NCBI RefSeq assembly: GCF_004168255.1
Contig: NZ_SEWG01000002.1
Location: 434,001 to 498,000, forward strand
Source: Mucilaginibacter terrigena
GTDB lineage: Bacteria > Bacteroidota > Bacteroidia > Sphingobacteriales > Sphingobacteriaceae
Length of the DNA stretch: 64,000 nt
Direction: 5' to 3'
Shown: positions 28,301 through 36,579 of the stretch, in pieces
Layout: each line of letters starts with the position of its first letter
Position numbering within the stretch: position 1 is the first letter of the stretch
The notes under the pieces: generated by a model
Database searches by the model: none
What the model saw: only the letters and a program-made list of their open reading frames with translations
What the model was told of the DNA's origin: nothing
Translations under genes and position numbers: made by a program

Positions 28301-28819
28301 TATATCAGGGTGAATGATGTAGCGGTTGTGCATTTGGCGGAATCAGTGACGTCGCTCGAAGGCGAATCAACCCGATTGACGGCAGAGGCAATAGGTATTG
28401 GTATGACCTATAAATGGACGCCAGAGATCGCCATAAACAATAGTACATTGCTAAGCCCGGTGGTATCGCCTGTAGATGATATAACTTATACACTTACGGT
28501 TACAAATGGTTATGGCTGCGAAGTAAAGGCCAGTGTTTTTGTTGACGTATTAAAAAAAATAGGGGTTGTTAATACCTTTACACCCAATGGCGATGGCATA
28601 AATGATACGTGGGTAATAAAAAATATAGAAACTTATCCCGGAAATACGGTTGACATATACAACAGACAGGGAGAAAAGGTATATTCGTCTGTTGGTTATG
28701 CCATACCGTGGGATGGAAGATACAAAGGAACATTGCTTCCCACCGGTACATATTACTATATTATAAACCCTAAAAACGGCCGGAAAGTTATTTCGGGCAG
28801 TGTTACTATTATTAAATAA
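25316..28819 (+). CDS. secreted PKD-repeat protein with gliding-motility C-terminal domain
   Basis: Very large exported protein, 1167 residues from the ATG at 25316. A TTG eight codons earlier is possible, but the ATG begins directly before the signal peptide ending GFGQ. The first 450 residues (GKEFWTTYM..., LLLPTNVLGQDY, SDNLFQQVYP) follow the IgGFc-binding N-terminal domain common in Bacteroidota. Next come several PKD domains (WLWDFGDGQTSFDQNPVHTY; WIWDYGDG; YLWNFGDA) and a final domain FTPNGDGINDTWVI to SGSVTIIK, the CHU_C/TIGR04131 type that directs export by the type IX system. It is likely a surface adhesin or filament protein. The next gene starts on its last base. Confidence 0.9.
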   Translation: MTLIYKNTIKAVTVALLLFVAHTGFGQSSQGKEFWTTYMTHIESPLPSQMVLYITGDVDTKGVVEIANSSFEPIPFTVKAKKVTIVAVPHKAMLTNQGRVPKGIHITAEKKIAVYAHIYAQNVSGATLLLPTNVLGQDYISINYSQASNADKDHPAYSIFCVIATEDNTTIEITPSQALKSGQRANVPYLIQMSKGDVYQAMSLGDLSRSKIRSISTNGGECKKIAVFSGASKIGIGCTAGNFSSDNLFQQVYPKIAWGKNFVTVPLQDRHFDIYRIYSSEPNTHVTIDGVPQNPAYLESDNLQIVATKPVVIRSDKPIQVAQYSPTQGRIDIDICEEDLSDLGDPEMIYLNPLEQSIDHVTLYSSSFFAIKKNFINVVIKTDQIPGFRIDKLKYTNFKRVPYDTTFSYAQIPVNYGTHYLSANEGFNAVAYGFGDHESYGYSAGTSVKNLNQYIVFNDLQKDTTRLNGCAGIEYKLKLALPFEASNIKWTLADGTVFTDAHPVLISQGTNNGKPIYFYEYYKKVSFSPGDYSITATVPNPEVNVCGPTIDIDFDFNITPYPVASGEAEVACVGAPTVFHDTSDPKGALLTKWLWDFGDGQTSFDQNPVHTYTTAGDYEARLSIANDNDCGAVSAVIKVHVRPAIQVSFTSDAPICEQQGVTFHSTSSVPEGHLVQWIWDYGDGKKDTLATDVAVHSYDHPGIYNVKHTVFTDAGCNDSTTVTGLQVNPIPVVDFSLPAICTADNAAFTDKSTISDNSEAGFTYLWNFGDANATAANPNTSSQKDPHHRYTQPGTYTATLTITTASGCSVTKTHEFFVSGSNPKAKFAVENAENLCSANAVTIKDESTVDPGTITKIKIWYDFAAHPEVFEVFEGADLHADKKYVHVYDLATDARQYTIHMEAYSGVTCFEIHDEVITVKGNPVVSLPALGPFCTNDDPVQIVPDNHGFAMQSSYFSGTGVTSGGVFSPAVVGRGDYEIIYHFVAQNGCETADTMYIRVNDVAVVHLAESVTSLEGESTRLTAEAIGIGMTYKWTPEIAINNSTLLSPVVSPVDDITYTLTVTNGYGCEVKASVFVDVLKKIGVVNTFTPNGDGINDTWVIKNIETYPGNTVDIYNRQGEKVYSSVGYAIPWDGRYKGTLLPTGTYYYIINPKNGRKVISGSVTIIK

Positions 28820-29835
28820 TGCTGAGGAAAAGTTTACTTTTAAGTGTTATGCTTTGTTTTGTTGTGCTAACTAATTATGCACAGCAACGCCCGCAGTACA
28901 CACAATATGTATTTAATAATTATTTGCTAAACCCTGCCGTAGCGGGTATAGAAAATTACACTGATGTTAAATTAGGCTATCGTAGCCAGTGGACAGGGCT
29001 TGAAGGGGCACCTGTTACCGCTTATTTTAGCATAAACGCGCCATTGGGTACTAATTTTACCCAGGGCGATGCTACTTCGTTCCCATCAGATGGGCAAAAC
29101 CCTTACAGCAGGATGTATTACCAGGATTACCGCGCGGCCGAACCGCACCACGGTATTGGCTTTACGCTGATAACGGATAAGGCCGGTCCGATAGATCAGA
29201 CAAATATGGCGGCAACTTATGCATATCACCTGGGTATTACCAGTAAGCTTAATGTTTCGGTAGGTGTATCGGTAGGGGCTAACCAACTGCATATAAACAC
29301 ATCGCTTATTACCTTAGAAACCCAAGGCGACCCGGTACTAAGGGATTTTAACAACAACCAGTGGAAACCCGATGCAAGTTTGGGCATATGGGCATACTCA
29401 TCAAATTACTATTTTGGTGTATCGGCCCAGCAAATATTACCTCAAAACCAGTATATCACAACAAGCACAAATTCGGGCTTAAACAAAACCGTGCCGCATT
29501 ATTTTGTAACAGGCGGGTATAAGTTTTATTTAAATGATGATGTGTCTTTACTTCCGTCGGCCTTATTGAAATTTATCCAGCCCGCGCCAACATCTTTTGA
29601 TGTTAATATGAAGCTTTCGTTCCGCGACAGGTTTTGGTTTGGCGGATCGTACCGTAAGGACGATTCATTTGGCGTACTGGCCGGGTTTAACCTTAGCTCG
29701 TTCATCAACGTAAGCTATTCGTACGATGCTACTACATCGGCCCTTAACACCGTAAGTAATGGGTCGCACGAAATTGTAATAGGTATTATGCTTAACAACC
29801 GGTATAAACTAACCAGTCCGCAGCATGGGTGGTAA
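28819..29835 (+). CDS. PorP/SprF family type IX secretion outer-membrane protein
   Basis: A 338-residue outer-membrane beta-barrel with signal peptide (TNYAQQ). The opening RPQYTQYVFNNYLLNPAVAGI and GYRSQWTGLEGAPVTAYFSIN are hallmarks of PorP/SprF, which anchor or display particular type IX substrates. The start ATG overlaps the stop of the preceding CHU_C protein by one base (TAATG), so the two are translationally coupled. This pairing strongly suggests the barrel handles that particular substrate. Confidence 0.93.
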   Translation: MLRKSLLLSVMLCFVVLTNYAQQRPQYTQYVFNNYLLNPAVAGIENYTDVKLGYRSQWTGLEGAPVTAYFSINAPLGTNFTQGDATSFPSDGQNPYSRMYYQDYRAAEPHHGIGFTLITDKAGPIDQTNMAATYAYHLGITSKLNVSVGVSVGANQLHINTSLITLETQGDPVLRDFNNNQWKPDASLGIWAYSSNYYFGVSAQQILPQNQYITTSTNSGLNKTVPHYFVTGGYKFYLNDDVSLLPSALLKFIQPAPTSFDVNMKLSFRDRFWFGGSYRKDDSFGVLAGFNLSSFINVSYSYDATTSALNTVSNGSHEIVIGIMLNNRYKLTSPQHGW

Positions 29836-29943
29836 GCCCCCAGCCCCCTGAAGGGGGAGCAAATGCGTATAATAAAGCCCTTTGAAAAATATCAAAGGGC
29901 TTTATGCGTTTCAAAACTCCCCCTTCAGGGGGTTGGGGGGCTT
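29834..29943. repeat. paired G-rich palindromes around a terminator hairpin
   Basis: Two opposite copies of a CCCCCTGAAGGGGG-type element (29834-29859 and 29917-29943) flank a 14-bp hairpin. The whole unit fills the space between two convergent genes. The same element type occurs at 63717-63810. Confidence 0.85.
29872..29905. terminator. bidirectional terminator between porP/sprF and rpoN
   Basis: ATAAAGCCCTTTGA (29872-29885) and TCAAAGGGCTTTAT (29892-29905) form a perfect 14-bp stem with a 6-base loop, with A and T tracts at the ends. It serves both converging genes. Confidence 0.8.
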
Positions 29944-29946
29944 CGC

Positions 29947-31422
29947 CTAAAGCTCCTTTCTCAACCTTGCTACCGGGATATTCATTTGCTCGCGGTATTT
30001 AGCAACGGTGCGGCGGGCTATGTTGTAGCCGGCGTCTTTAAGTATATCGGTTAGTTTTTCGTCGGCAAGCGGATGGCGTTTGTCCTCCTTGCCAATATGC
30101 TCTTCCAATATTTTCTTAACCTCTTTGTTTGATACTTCTTCGCCGCTTTCGGTTTGGATGGCTTCGCTGAAGAATGATTTTAGCAGGAAAGTGCCAAACT
30201 CAGTTTGTACGTATTTTGAATTGGCCACACGCGATACGGTAGAAATATCCATACCTATTCTGTCGGCAATATCCTTCAGGATCATCGGTTTCAGGTTTTT
30301 GTCGTCGCCGGTTAAGAAGAAATCGTATTGATATTGCATGATGGCGTTCATGGTTTTCAGCAACGTTTGCTGGCGCTGTTTAATGGCATCAATAAACCAC
30401 TTTGCCGAATCCAGCTTTTGCTTTACAAACTGTACCGCTTCCTTTAACTTTTTATCTTTTTGCGATGCCTTATCGTAATGCTGAAACATCTCCTGGTACG
30501 ACCGGCTCACCTTCAGTTCGGGCGCGTTTTTTGAGTTTAGGGTAAGTATCAGCGCACCGTCGTTATTCTTGATATGAAAATCGGGTATCACCTGCATTTG
30601 CTTGGTGCTTACCTCGTTGCTGTCGCCCGGTTTTGGGTTAAGCTTTAGTATTTCGTTCACCACGCCACGCAGCTCTATCGAGTTCATGTTCAAGGATTTC
30701 TCCAGCTTATCGTAATGCTTACGGGTAAACTCCTCCAGGTAGTGCTCAACCACCAGTATAGCTTTTTTGATAATAAGGTCGTTAGGGTCTTTGCGTCTAA
30801 GCTGTATCAGCAGGCATTCCTGCAGGCTGCGCGCGCCAACACCCGGCGGGTCAAAACTTTGTATCACCTTTAGCATGTCCTCAACCTCTTCATCATCGGC
30901 CATTACGTTCTGCGAAAAGGCCAGGTCATCCGTAAGCGACATGATAGGCCTGCGCAGGTAGCCGTCGTCGTCAAGGCTGCCTATAATTTGCTTGCCAATG
31001 CTAAAGTCCTTGTCAGACAGGGGCAATAAGTCGAGCTGTGCCTGCAGGCTCTCAAAAAACGAGCTTTGCACAGCGATAGGGATCTCCTTGCGGTCGTCCT
31101 CGTCGTCGCCATTCTGGTCGTAACGGGTGCCGTAATCGTTTACGTTGTCATCCTGTAAGTAGTCGTCGATATTGAACTCGTCCATCTCGCCCTTTTCGTC
31201 GTCGCTGTTATACGTATCTTCATCGGGGTCGCGGTCGGGGTATTGTTCTTCGGGCTCGTTCAGGTTGGTTAAGCTCAGGTCTTCAAGCGCCGGGTTTTCC
31301 TCCAGTTCTTCTTTAATACGGGTATCAAGCGATACGGTAGGCACCTGCAGCAATTTTATAAATTGTATTTGCTGCGGCGATAATTTTTGTAAAAGTTTTT
31401 GTTGAAGATTTTGTTTAAGCAT
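29947..31422 (-). CDS. rpoN: RNA polymerase sigma-54 factor
   Basis: Sigma-54 of 491 residues. Region I is Gln/Leu-rich (KLSPQQIQFIKLLQVP, ELEENPALED), followed by a long acidic region II (about 55-115), the core-binding domain, a helix-turn-helix and the C-terminal RpoN box ARRTVAKYRE, which reads the -24 promoter element. Length and motifs are standard, so it should be functional and will need AAA+ activators. None is encoded in this window. It is convergent with the PorP/SprF gene. Confidence 0.97.
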   Translation of the reverse strand: MLKQNLQQKLLQKLSPQQIQFIKLLQVPTVSLDTRIKEELEENPALEDLSLTNLNEPEEQYPDRDPDEDTYNSDDEKGEMDEFNIDDYLQDDNVNDYGTRYDQNGDDEDDRKEIPIAVQSSFFESLQAQLDLLPLSDKDFSIGKQIIGSLDDDGYLRRPIMSLTDDLAFSQNVMADDEEVEDMLKVIQSFDPPGVGARSLQECLLIQLRRKDPNDLIIKKAILVVEHYLEEFTRKHYDKLEKSLNMNSIELRGVVNEILKLNPKPGDSNEVSTKQMQVIPDFHIKNNDGALILTLNSKNAPELKVSRSYQEMFQHYDKASQKDKKLKEAVQFVKQKLDSAKWFIDAIKQRQQTLLKTMNAIMQYQYDFFLTGDDKNLKPMILKDIADRIGMDISTVSRVANSKYVQTEFGTFLLKSFFSEAIQTESGEEVSNKEVKKILEEHIGKEDKRHPLADEKLTDILKDAGYNIARRTVAKYREQMNIPVARLRKEL

Positions 31423-31521
31423 AATATGAACAAGGCCAAAAATACACCAATTACCTTGAAGTTTAAAAATTAGTTACAGCAGATGTATTAACGATGTAAA
31501 AATGTTTTTGAAGGAATTTTG

Positions 31522-31554
31522 TTTGGACAAGCCGCACAATTATTGGTAACTTTA
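31522..31554 (+). promoter_or_regulatory. probable mscL promoter
   Basis: TTTG at 31522-31525 and TAACTTTA at 31547-31554 with a 21-bp spacer resemble the Bacteroidota -33/-7 pair (last base of the -7 box differs from consensus). It ends 21 bp before the mscL start. Confidence 0.45.
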
Positions 31555-31575
31555 ATAACACTAAAATTTACACCT

Positions 31576-31965
31576 ATGGGATTTATTAAGGAGTTTAAGG
31601 AATTTGCCGTTAAGGGCAACGTTTTAGATCTGGCTATAGCTGTAGTTATAGGCGGCGCGTTCAGTAAGATAGTAAGCTCGCTTGTGGAGGATATTATTAC
31701 CCCGGCCGTATTAACGCCGGCCCTAAAAGCGGCCAACTTATCAAACCTTAGTCAGTTGGTTATCCCCGGTACGGCCATAAAGTATGGCAATTTTTTATCG
31801 CAGGTGATATCATTTATCATTATCGCCTTATCACTTTTTGTGATAATAATGGCGATTAACAGGTTCAAAAAAAAGGAAGAAACAGCCCCATCGGCCCCGC
31901 CTGTACCAACCAAGGAAGAAACATTGCTGACCGAGATTAGGGATATATTGGCTAAGAAAGCTTAA
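31576..31965 (+). CDS. mscL: large-conductance mechanosensitive channel
   Basis: MscL of 129 residues, the normal length. The start at 31576 gives the canonical N-terminus MGFIKEFKEFAVKGNVLDLAIAVVIGGAF; the upstream frame is non-conserved. The pore helix TM1 is followed by a periplasmic loop, TM2 (VISFIIIALSLFVIIMAINRF) and a charged tail KKKEE. It opens on hypo-osmotic shock. The stop codon overlaps the start of the next gene (TAATG). Confidence 0.96.
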   Translation: MGFIKEFKEFAVKGNVLDLAIAVVIGGAFSKIVSSLVEDIITPAVLTPALKAANLSNLSQLVIPGTAIKYGNFLSQVISFIIIALSLFVIIMAINRFKKKEETAPSAPPVPTKEETLLTEIRDILAKKA

Positions 31966-32306
31966 TGGTGGATGTTGAAACAATCAGAAAAGTAGCCTTA
32001 TCGCTGCCCGAAGTTACGGAAGAACCGCACTTCGAGAAAACATCCTTCCGGGTTAATAAAAAGATCTTTGCCACCATGGTTAGCGAACATAACCGCGCTA
32101 CGGTAAAGCTTTCGCCTGCCGAGCAGGATATCTTCTGCACATTTGACAGTACGGTTATTTTCCCGGTACCCAACAAATGGGGCAAGCAAGGGTGGACACA
32201 CATTAACCTGCAAACAGTAAAAGAAGAAATGATAAACGAAATAATAAAAGCCGCCTACTGCGAAATAGCCCCAAAGCACCTGGCCGCGCTGGTGAGTTTT
32301 GAATAA
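31965..32306 (+). CDS. MmcQ/YjbR family protein
   Basis: A 113-residue cytoplasmic protein of the MmcQ/YjbR family (small CyaY-like fold, proposed DNA binding). Seen are VRKVALSLPEVTEEPHFEKTSFRV-type opening blocks, KIFATM, KLSPAEQ and GWTHINLQ. It is coupled to mscL through a one-base overlap. The family has no settled function; the mscL link is likely just transcriptional. Confidence 0.87.
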   Translation: MVDVETIRKVALSLPEVTEEPHFEKTSFRVNKKIFATMVSEHNRATVKLSPAEQDIFCTFDSTVIFPVPNKWGKQGWTHINLQTVKEEMINEIIKAAYCEIAPKHLAALVSFE

Positions 32307-32336
32307 CTAAAACCAACCAGGTCATTTAATATTCCA

Positions 32337-32368
32337 CCCAATGACCCAATGACCCAATGACCCAATGA
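32337..32368. repeat. 8-bp tandem repeat (CCCAATGA)x4
   Basis: Four exact copies of CCCAATGA lie in the convergent gap between the MmcQ-like and ChaN-like genes, ending directly before the latter's stop codon. Similar short-unit arrays occur in several other gaps of the window. Confidence 0.85.
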
Positions 32369-33247
32369 CTAAAAAGTCTTCGCCAGTTTAGGATTGGTTA
32401 AGATCACATAGTCGCCTAATTTGGTGAATTTGCTCCAGTCGGGGTTATCGAAGCTATCATCTGCATAAGCCTGTATGTTGATAATGCGTACTTTAGGCAG
32501 GTATTTTTTTAGCTGGGCCGCAGTGCCCATTTTTTCCTCGCTATGGAAACCGCCATTCACCTGGAACACTTTATAACCATTATGCGCTTTTAAAAATTGG
32601 GCAATGTTCCAGCCCATGGTAGCATCCCACAAGTTTTGCGATTGATAGATCTTTAAGTTGCCCATAGCGCTGTGTCCGCCCATTATGGCCACAAATTTTT
32701 CGTAATAGGGGCCGGTGGCGGTATCAATGGGCAGGGGAGCTAACCATCCCTTAGCGGTAGCGCTTAACTTATCAAGGCTGTTTAAACTGCTGCGGGTAAC
32801 CATGTTGGTATAGCGGGTAGGGGCGTTGGCGGCTACTACCGGCAGGTGCGCCGCTTTAGCGGTTTCAACCATTGGGCGGTAATCTTTATAGTTTTTCCAG
32901 GCGCGGCCTTCGGTAATTAAATTCTTCTCGCGTATCATATCGGCCAGGTACTCGTTCAGCACAGTTTGGCAATCCGTTTGGAACATTTCCATAGATAGGG
33001 CTGCCTTGCCGGGATATTTATCGGCTATTTTCTTAAAAAGCAGGCTCTCCAGGTAATGGCCGGTGCTGTCGTTATGCTCTTCGCCAAAAAATAATACATC
33101 GGCCTTGTCAAGGTCATTTATGATCTCGTCGGCGGTTGCTAAGCGCTGTTTAGCAGTATTATATATTTTGTAATTTTGCGCCATTGGGTCCTGGCAAAAG
33201 GCAATGGCAGGGAGTATTAACAAGAGTAAAACAGCCGAAAATTTCAT
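32369..33247 (-). CDS. ChaN-like haem-binding uptake family protein
   Basis: Exported protein of 292 residues. The start at 33247 opens a clean signal peptide (MKFSAVLLLLILPAIAFCQ); the longer frame adds 15 unrelated residues. The domain matches ChaN/haem-binding uptake proteins: VLFFGEEHNDSTGHYLE, SMEMFQTDCQ, YRPMVETAKAAHLPVVAANAP and GGHSAMGN. Family members bind haem as dimers or act as iron-regulated envelope proteins. Cys at the signal-peptide end (FCQ) might be a lipobox, but the spacing is not typical. It is divergent from rpmH. Confidence 0.85.
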   Translation of the reverse strand: MKFSAVLLLLILPAIAFCQDPMAQNYKIYNTAKQRLATADEIINDLDKADVLFFGEEHNDSTGHYLESLLFKKIADKYPGKAALSMEMFQTDCQTVLNEYLADMIREKNLITEGRAWKNYKDYRPMVETAKAAHLPVVAANAPTRYTNMVTRSSLNSLDKLSATAKGWLAPLPIDTATGPYYEKFVAIMGGHSAMGNLKIYQSQNLWDATMGWNIAQFLKAHNGYKVFQVNGGFHSEEKMGTAAQLKKYLPKVRIINIQAYADDSFDNPDWSKFTKLGDYVILTNPKLAKTF

Positions 33248-33307
33248 ATAGTGGTTAGGTTTGTTGATAAGTTGATAAATATCCATCATCAAATAACAAC
33301 ATTTGTA

Positions 33308-33338
33308 TTTGAAAAAACTAAAAAAAAGGCTACATTTG
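33308..33338 (+). promoter_or_regulatory. rpmH promoter (-33 TTTG, -7 TACATTTG)
   Basis: TTTG at 33308-33311, a 19-bp spacer and TACATTTG at 33331-33338 form an exact match to the Bacteroidota sigma-70 consensus TTTG/TAnnTTTG. Transcription should begin near 33344, leaving about a 40-base leader before rpmH. Confidence 0.8.
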
Positions 33339-33385
33339 CGCTCTTGTTTTTTAAAACGACGATAAGAATAATAGAATAATATATC

Positions 33386-33544
33386 ATGAAAAGAACGTTT
33401 CAGCCCTCACAAAGGAAAAGAAGAAATAAACACGGTTTCCGTGAGCGTATGTCAACTGCTAACGGCAGAAGGATCCTTGCTGCCAGAAGAGCAAAAGGCA
33501 GGAAGAGATTAACTGTATCTGACGAGCGCAGCCACAAAGCATAA
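33386..33544 (+). CDS. rpmH: 50S ribosomal protein L34
   Basis: A 52-residue, strongly basic protein starting [20 protein letters not shown] with the [22 protein letters not shown] core of L34. It heads the conserved rpmH-rnpA-yidD cluster and has a consensus promoter. Confidence 0.97.
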   Translation: MKRTFQPSQRKRRNKHGFRERMSTANGRRILAARRAKGRKRLTVSDERSHKA

Positions 33545-33619
33545 TTCTGGTTGTTTACTCCTTGATAAAAGGGGCTGACCCGCTTGTGTAAACATATTTC
33601 CGGTTCAGCATCAACAACT

Positions 33620-34003
33620 ATGTATACTTTTAAAAAAGAAGAACGGTTATGTAACAAAAAGCTTATCGACGGGCTTTTTCATAACGGTTCTTCTTTTTTA
33701 TGTTATCCCTTTAAAGCTTCGTGGATGCTTGCCGATAGCGGGCAGCAATTCCCTGTGCAAATAGTATTTTCTGTTGCCAAGAAGCGTTACAAACGCGCGG
33801 TTGACCGTAACCTGGTTAAACGCCGCATGCGCGAAGCCTACCGGCTTAATAAACAAGCGCTGTTATACGATGTGCTAAACGGCGCCGGTAAAAAGCTGGT
33901 GCTATCTATCAGCTACATTGGTAAAGAAATATCCCCTTATGATTTTTTTGAAAAAAAAATGCTTAAGCTTTTAACACAGCTTGCGGGGGAAGCTATCAAA
34001 TGA
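33620..34003 (+). CDS. rnpA: ribonuclease P protein component
   Basis: RNase P protein of 127 residues, which helps the catalytic RNA remove 5' leaders from tRNA precursors. The start at 33620 ([10 protein letters not shown]) is the family start; the earlier in-frame ATG adds 12 residues reaching back toward rpmH. The RNA-binding RNR-type motif is seen in [22 protein letters not shown]. Its stop overlaps the yidD start (ATGA). Confidence 0.95.
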   Translation: MYTFKKEERLCNKKLIDGLFHNGSSFLCYPFKASWMLADSGQQFPVQIVFSVAKKRYKRAVDRNLVKRRMREAYRLNKQALLYDVLNGAGKKLVLSISYIGKEISPYDFFEKKMLKLLTQLAGEAIK

Positions 34004-34287
34004 AATTTTTGTGGGATATCAACAAACGTATCTTTAGCGCGTTGTTTTTATTGCTGATAAAGGCTTACCAGTACCTTATATCGCCCATTTTGCCAAATGC
34101 CTGCCGGTACACCCCAACCTGCTCAAAATACGGTATTGAGGCAATAAAAAAACACGGGCCATTTAAAGGCGGCTGGCTAACCCTAAAACGCATAGCCCGC
34201 TGTAATCCCTGGGGGGGGGCATGGGCACGACCCGGTACCGTAATTAAGTCGGAAGCCTTAAGTCGAAAGTCTGAAGTTTGTTCATAG
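34000..34287 (+). CDS. yidD: membrane insertion efficiency factor YidD, C-terminus frameshifted
   Basis: YidD family: an amphipathic N-terminal helix, [27 protein letters not shown] and [16 protein letters not shown] are canonical through residue 73. After that the frame reads [16 protein letters not shown] instead of the expected GHDPVP ending. The switch occurs at a run of nine G (34211-34219). With eight G the next codons read HGHDPVP and a TAA at about 34241, giving a normal 80-residue protein. The present 95-residue frame is therefore a frameshifted form, by sequencing or assembly error, or by real slippage. It overlaps rnpA by 4 bp. Confidence 0.9.
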   Translation: MKFLWDINKRIFSALFLLLIKAYQYLISPILPNACRYTPTCSKYGIEAIKKHGPFKGGWLTLKRIARCNPWGGAWARPGTVIKSEALSRKSEVCS

Positions 34288-34330
34288 ACTTGTACTTAAG
34301 ACTAAAGACTGCGAACTAAAGACTTAGAAT

Positions 34331-35014
34331 ATGATATTACAGATAGAAACAGCGACAACATCATGCTCGGTAGCGTTAGCACAGGATGGAAAGGTATTGG
34401 CATTTAAAGAGATCAACGCCCGTAACATGCACGCCCAGGTTATAACTGTTTATATTGATGAACTGATGGCGCAAACCAACAGCACCTACGCTGCGCTGGA
34501 TGCTATTGCGGTAAGTTGCGGGCCGGGTTCATACACCGGGCTGCGTATTGGCGTATCAACAGCAAAAGGCCTTTGCTATGCGCTTGATACGCCGCTGATT
34601 GCCGTACAAACCTTAGCTGCAATGGCTAACGGGGTGGCCCGCGAGCATACTATTGACAGCGATGTTTTGCTATGCCCTATGATAGATGCCCGCCGCATGG
34701 AAGTATATACAGCTGTATTTAATGCCGCCGGCGAAGTAATAAAACCAACCGCAGCCGAGATTATCGACATGAATAGTTTTAGCGGGATACTCGCCGGGAA
34801 TAAAGTGCTGTTTTTTGGCGATGGAGCCGATAAGTGTAAAGAAACCCTGGGTGATAACCGCAATGCACAATTCCTGCCCAATTTTGTCAACTCGGCAACT
34901 CACCTTACCCAAATAGCTTTAGAAAAGTTTAGCCGGGCCGATTTTGAGGACGTAGCTTACTTTGAGCCCTACTATCTTAAAGATTTTATTGCCGGTAAAA
35001 AAGCGGGCGCGTAA
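34331..35014 (+). CDS. tsaB: tRNA threonylcarbamoyladenosine biosynthesis protein TsaB
   Basis: TsaB of 227 residues, the dimerisation subunit that works with TsaD and TsaE to make t6A37 on ANN-decoding tRNAs. The ASKHA-fold opening MILQIETATTSCSVALAQDG, the INARNMHAQ segment and VSCGPGSYTGLRIGVSTAKGL are standard. The gap before it contains short AAGTC-like repeats. Confidence 0.96.
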   Translation: MILQIETATTSCSVALAQDGKVLAFKEINARNMHAQVITVYIDELMAQTNSTYAALDAIAVSCGPGSYTGLRIGVSTAKGLCYALDTPLIAVQTLAAMANGVAREHTIDSDVLLCPMIDARRMEVYTAVFNAAGEVIKPTAAEIIDMNSFSGILAGNKVLFFGDGADKCKETLGDNRNAQFLPNFVNSATHLTQIALEKFSRADFEDVAYFEPYYLKDFIAGKKAGA

Positions 35015-35017
35015 TTA

Positions 35018-36463
35018 TTAATCGCCCAGATCTCGCCCGGGGTGGAATATGCTATTCCATAAGCGTTTCAGGAAGCCCGGCCTGTCGCCCAAAGGTATAT
35101 GGCTGGAGTTCATGGGGTGCTCTATCAATTGCCCAAACTTTAACGAAAAGCCCAGGAAGAAATCGGCGCCTGTAAACGAAGTGTTTTTATTGATCTGCGA
35201 ATCGCTCCGCCCGGCAGCTCCAGCAAGGCTTACCGATTGCATTAACCTGTCGCTGCCGATATAAAACTCGGCATTTGGGGCTTTAACCATAAATTGCAGG
35301 CCTGCGCTAAATATCCCATAGTTATTATACGATGCACTTAACGTACCAACAAAGTTGTTGTACTGCACCGGATTAACCAGGGCAGCTGTATAGCCATCAT
35401 AAAAAACCTCTTTTTGAAGGATAACGGTTGGCGAATATTTGAAGCGTTTGTCATAATCAAACCAGTACGATTTGTTAGCACTTATTTCGAGTTTACCGTT
35501 GGTTGGTGTTATAAATGATTTTGCAGCATCGCCCGACCGTATGATGGTATATGTTGTGGCGTACAAATTATCCTCCCTGCGGTAGGTGTTTATATCGGGC
35601 ACGGTGCGGGTGGTGTTAAAATCGCTGACGATTGACCGTTTGCTCCAATGTATAAAGCCCAGGTCTTTTACGTTAAACTGAATGTTGAAATTATCGCGTG
35701 TTTTAAAAGCGGTACCAATACTTATAGCTGCCCCGGGGTTTCTTAACGAAGGGATAATATCCCGTTTATTGAATTCGCCGGATGTGTAGTTAATACGATA
35801 CTGGCCCTGCAGGGTAATATCTGCCGCATCGTTTGCACGGTCAAATTGTATATGCGATTGGGTGATATCCAGCTTTTGATATTGTATGCCCAGCAATGCG
35901 CTTAGTTTTACACCAAAGGCAAAGTTTTTACTTATTTTTTCGCGGTAACTCGCGCTTATCTGGTGGTAGGTTTGAAATGTATAACTGTTGTTAAGGATGT
36001 TTGAATAATCGTCTTTTTTAAAATCATCACTCCCGTTAAGCAGTAACAACGATTCATCAGTAAAAAGCCCCCGGCCTTCTGCACGGGTTTGGGTAGAAAA
36101 CCCCACTTCGGAGTTGCCGTCTAAACTGGTGAAAACTTTAAACATTATCGTATAAACGTTCGCGTTTAAGTTAGCCCTGCTAAAACGGCCCTGCTCTATG
36201 GTTAAGCCTGTATTTAAGTATTTACCATCAAAAGCGCGGCTTTTAAGCGGTACCTGGCCGTTGCCGGTAAGGTATAAATTGCTGTTAAAGTTTGGGATAA
36301 AAAAATTGAAAGCTATTTTGTAGGTGGTATCGGGGATAAAAGCGGCCCGGGCCGGGTTTTCAAACGAATCGTAAAGGGTTCCTGTATTGTACTGGGAAAA
36401 TTGCTGGCCAAAAGTTTCAACAGAAATAAATAAAAAGCAAATAGCCAATAAAAAATTCTTCAT
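35018..36463 (-). CDS. DUF5723-like outer-membrane protein
   Basis: Exported protein of 481 residues; start at 36463 begins the signal peptide (ends TFGQQ). The body alternates polar and hydrophobic residues with many aromatic-ended strands, as in an outer-membrane beta-barrel, and the NPARAAFIPDTTYKIAF block matches my memory of DUF5723. The C-terminus (RLWNSIFHPGRDLGD) is not a typical barrel end. It is convergent with tsaB. Role unknown. Confidence 0.75.
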   Translation of the reverse strand: MKNFLLAICFLFISVETFGQQFSQYNTGTLYDSFENPARAAFIPDTTYKIAFNFFIPNFNSNLYLTGNGQVPLKSRAFDGKYLNTGLTIEQGRFSRANLNANVYTIMFKVFTSLDGNSEVGFSTQTRAEGRGLFTDESLLLLNGSDDFKKDDYSNILNNSYTFQTYHQISASYREKISKNFAFGVKLSALLGIQYQKLDITQSHIQFDRANDAADITLQGQYRINYTSGEFNKRDIIPSLRNPGAAISIGTAFKTRDNFNIQFNVKDLGFIHWSKRSIVSDFNTTRTVPDINTYRREDNLYATTYTIIRSGDAAKSFITPTNGKLEISANKSYWFDYDKRFKYSPTVILQKEVFYDGYTAALVNPVQYNNFVGTLSASYNNYGIFSAGLQFMVKAPNAEFYIGSDRLMQSVSLAGAAGRSDSQINKNTSFTGADFFLGFSLKFGQLIEHPMNSSHIPLGDRPGFLKRLWNSIFHPGRDLGD

Positions 36464-36579
36464 ACACGTTCGCAATACCTGTTGTTTTATGCTTGCTTAA
36501 AAATTGCTTATAAAACTCGTCAACTAATATATAAACCTTTAACGTATTTGTGGGGCTTGGGTTGTGTATTATGTGTTAT

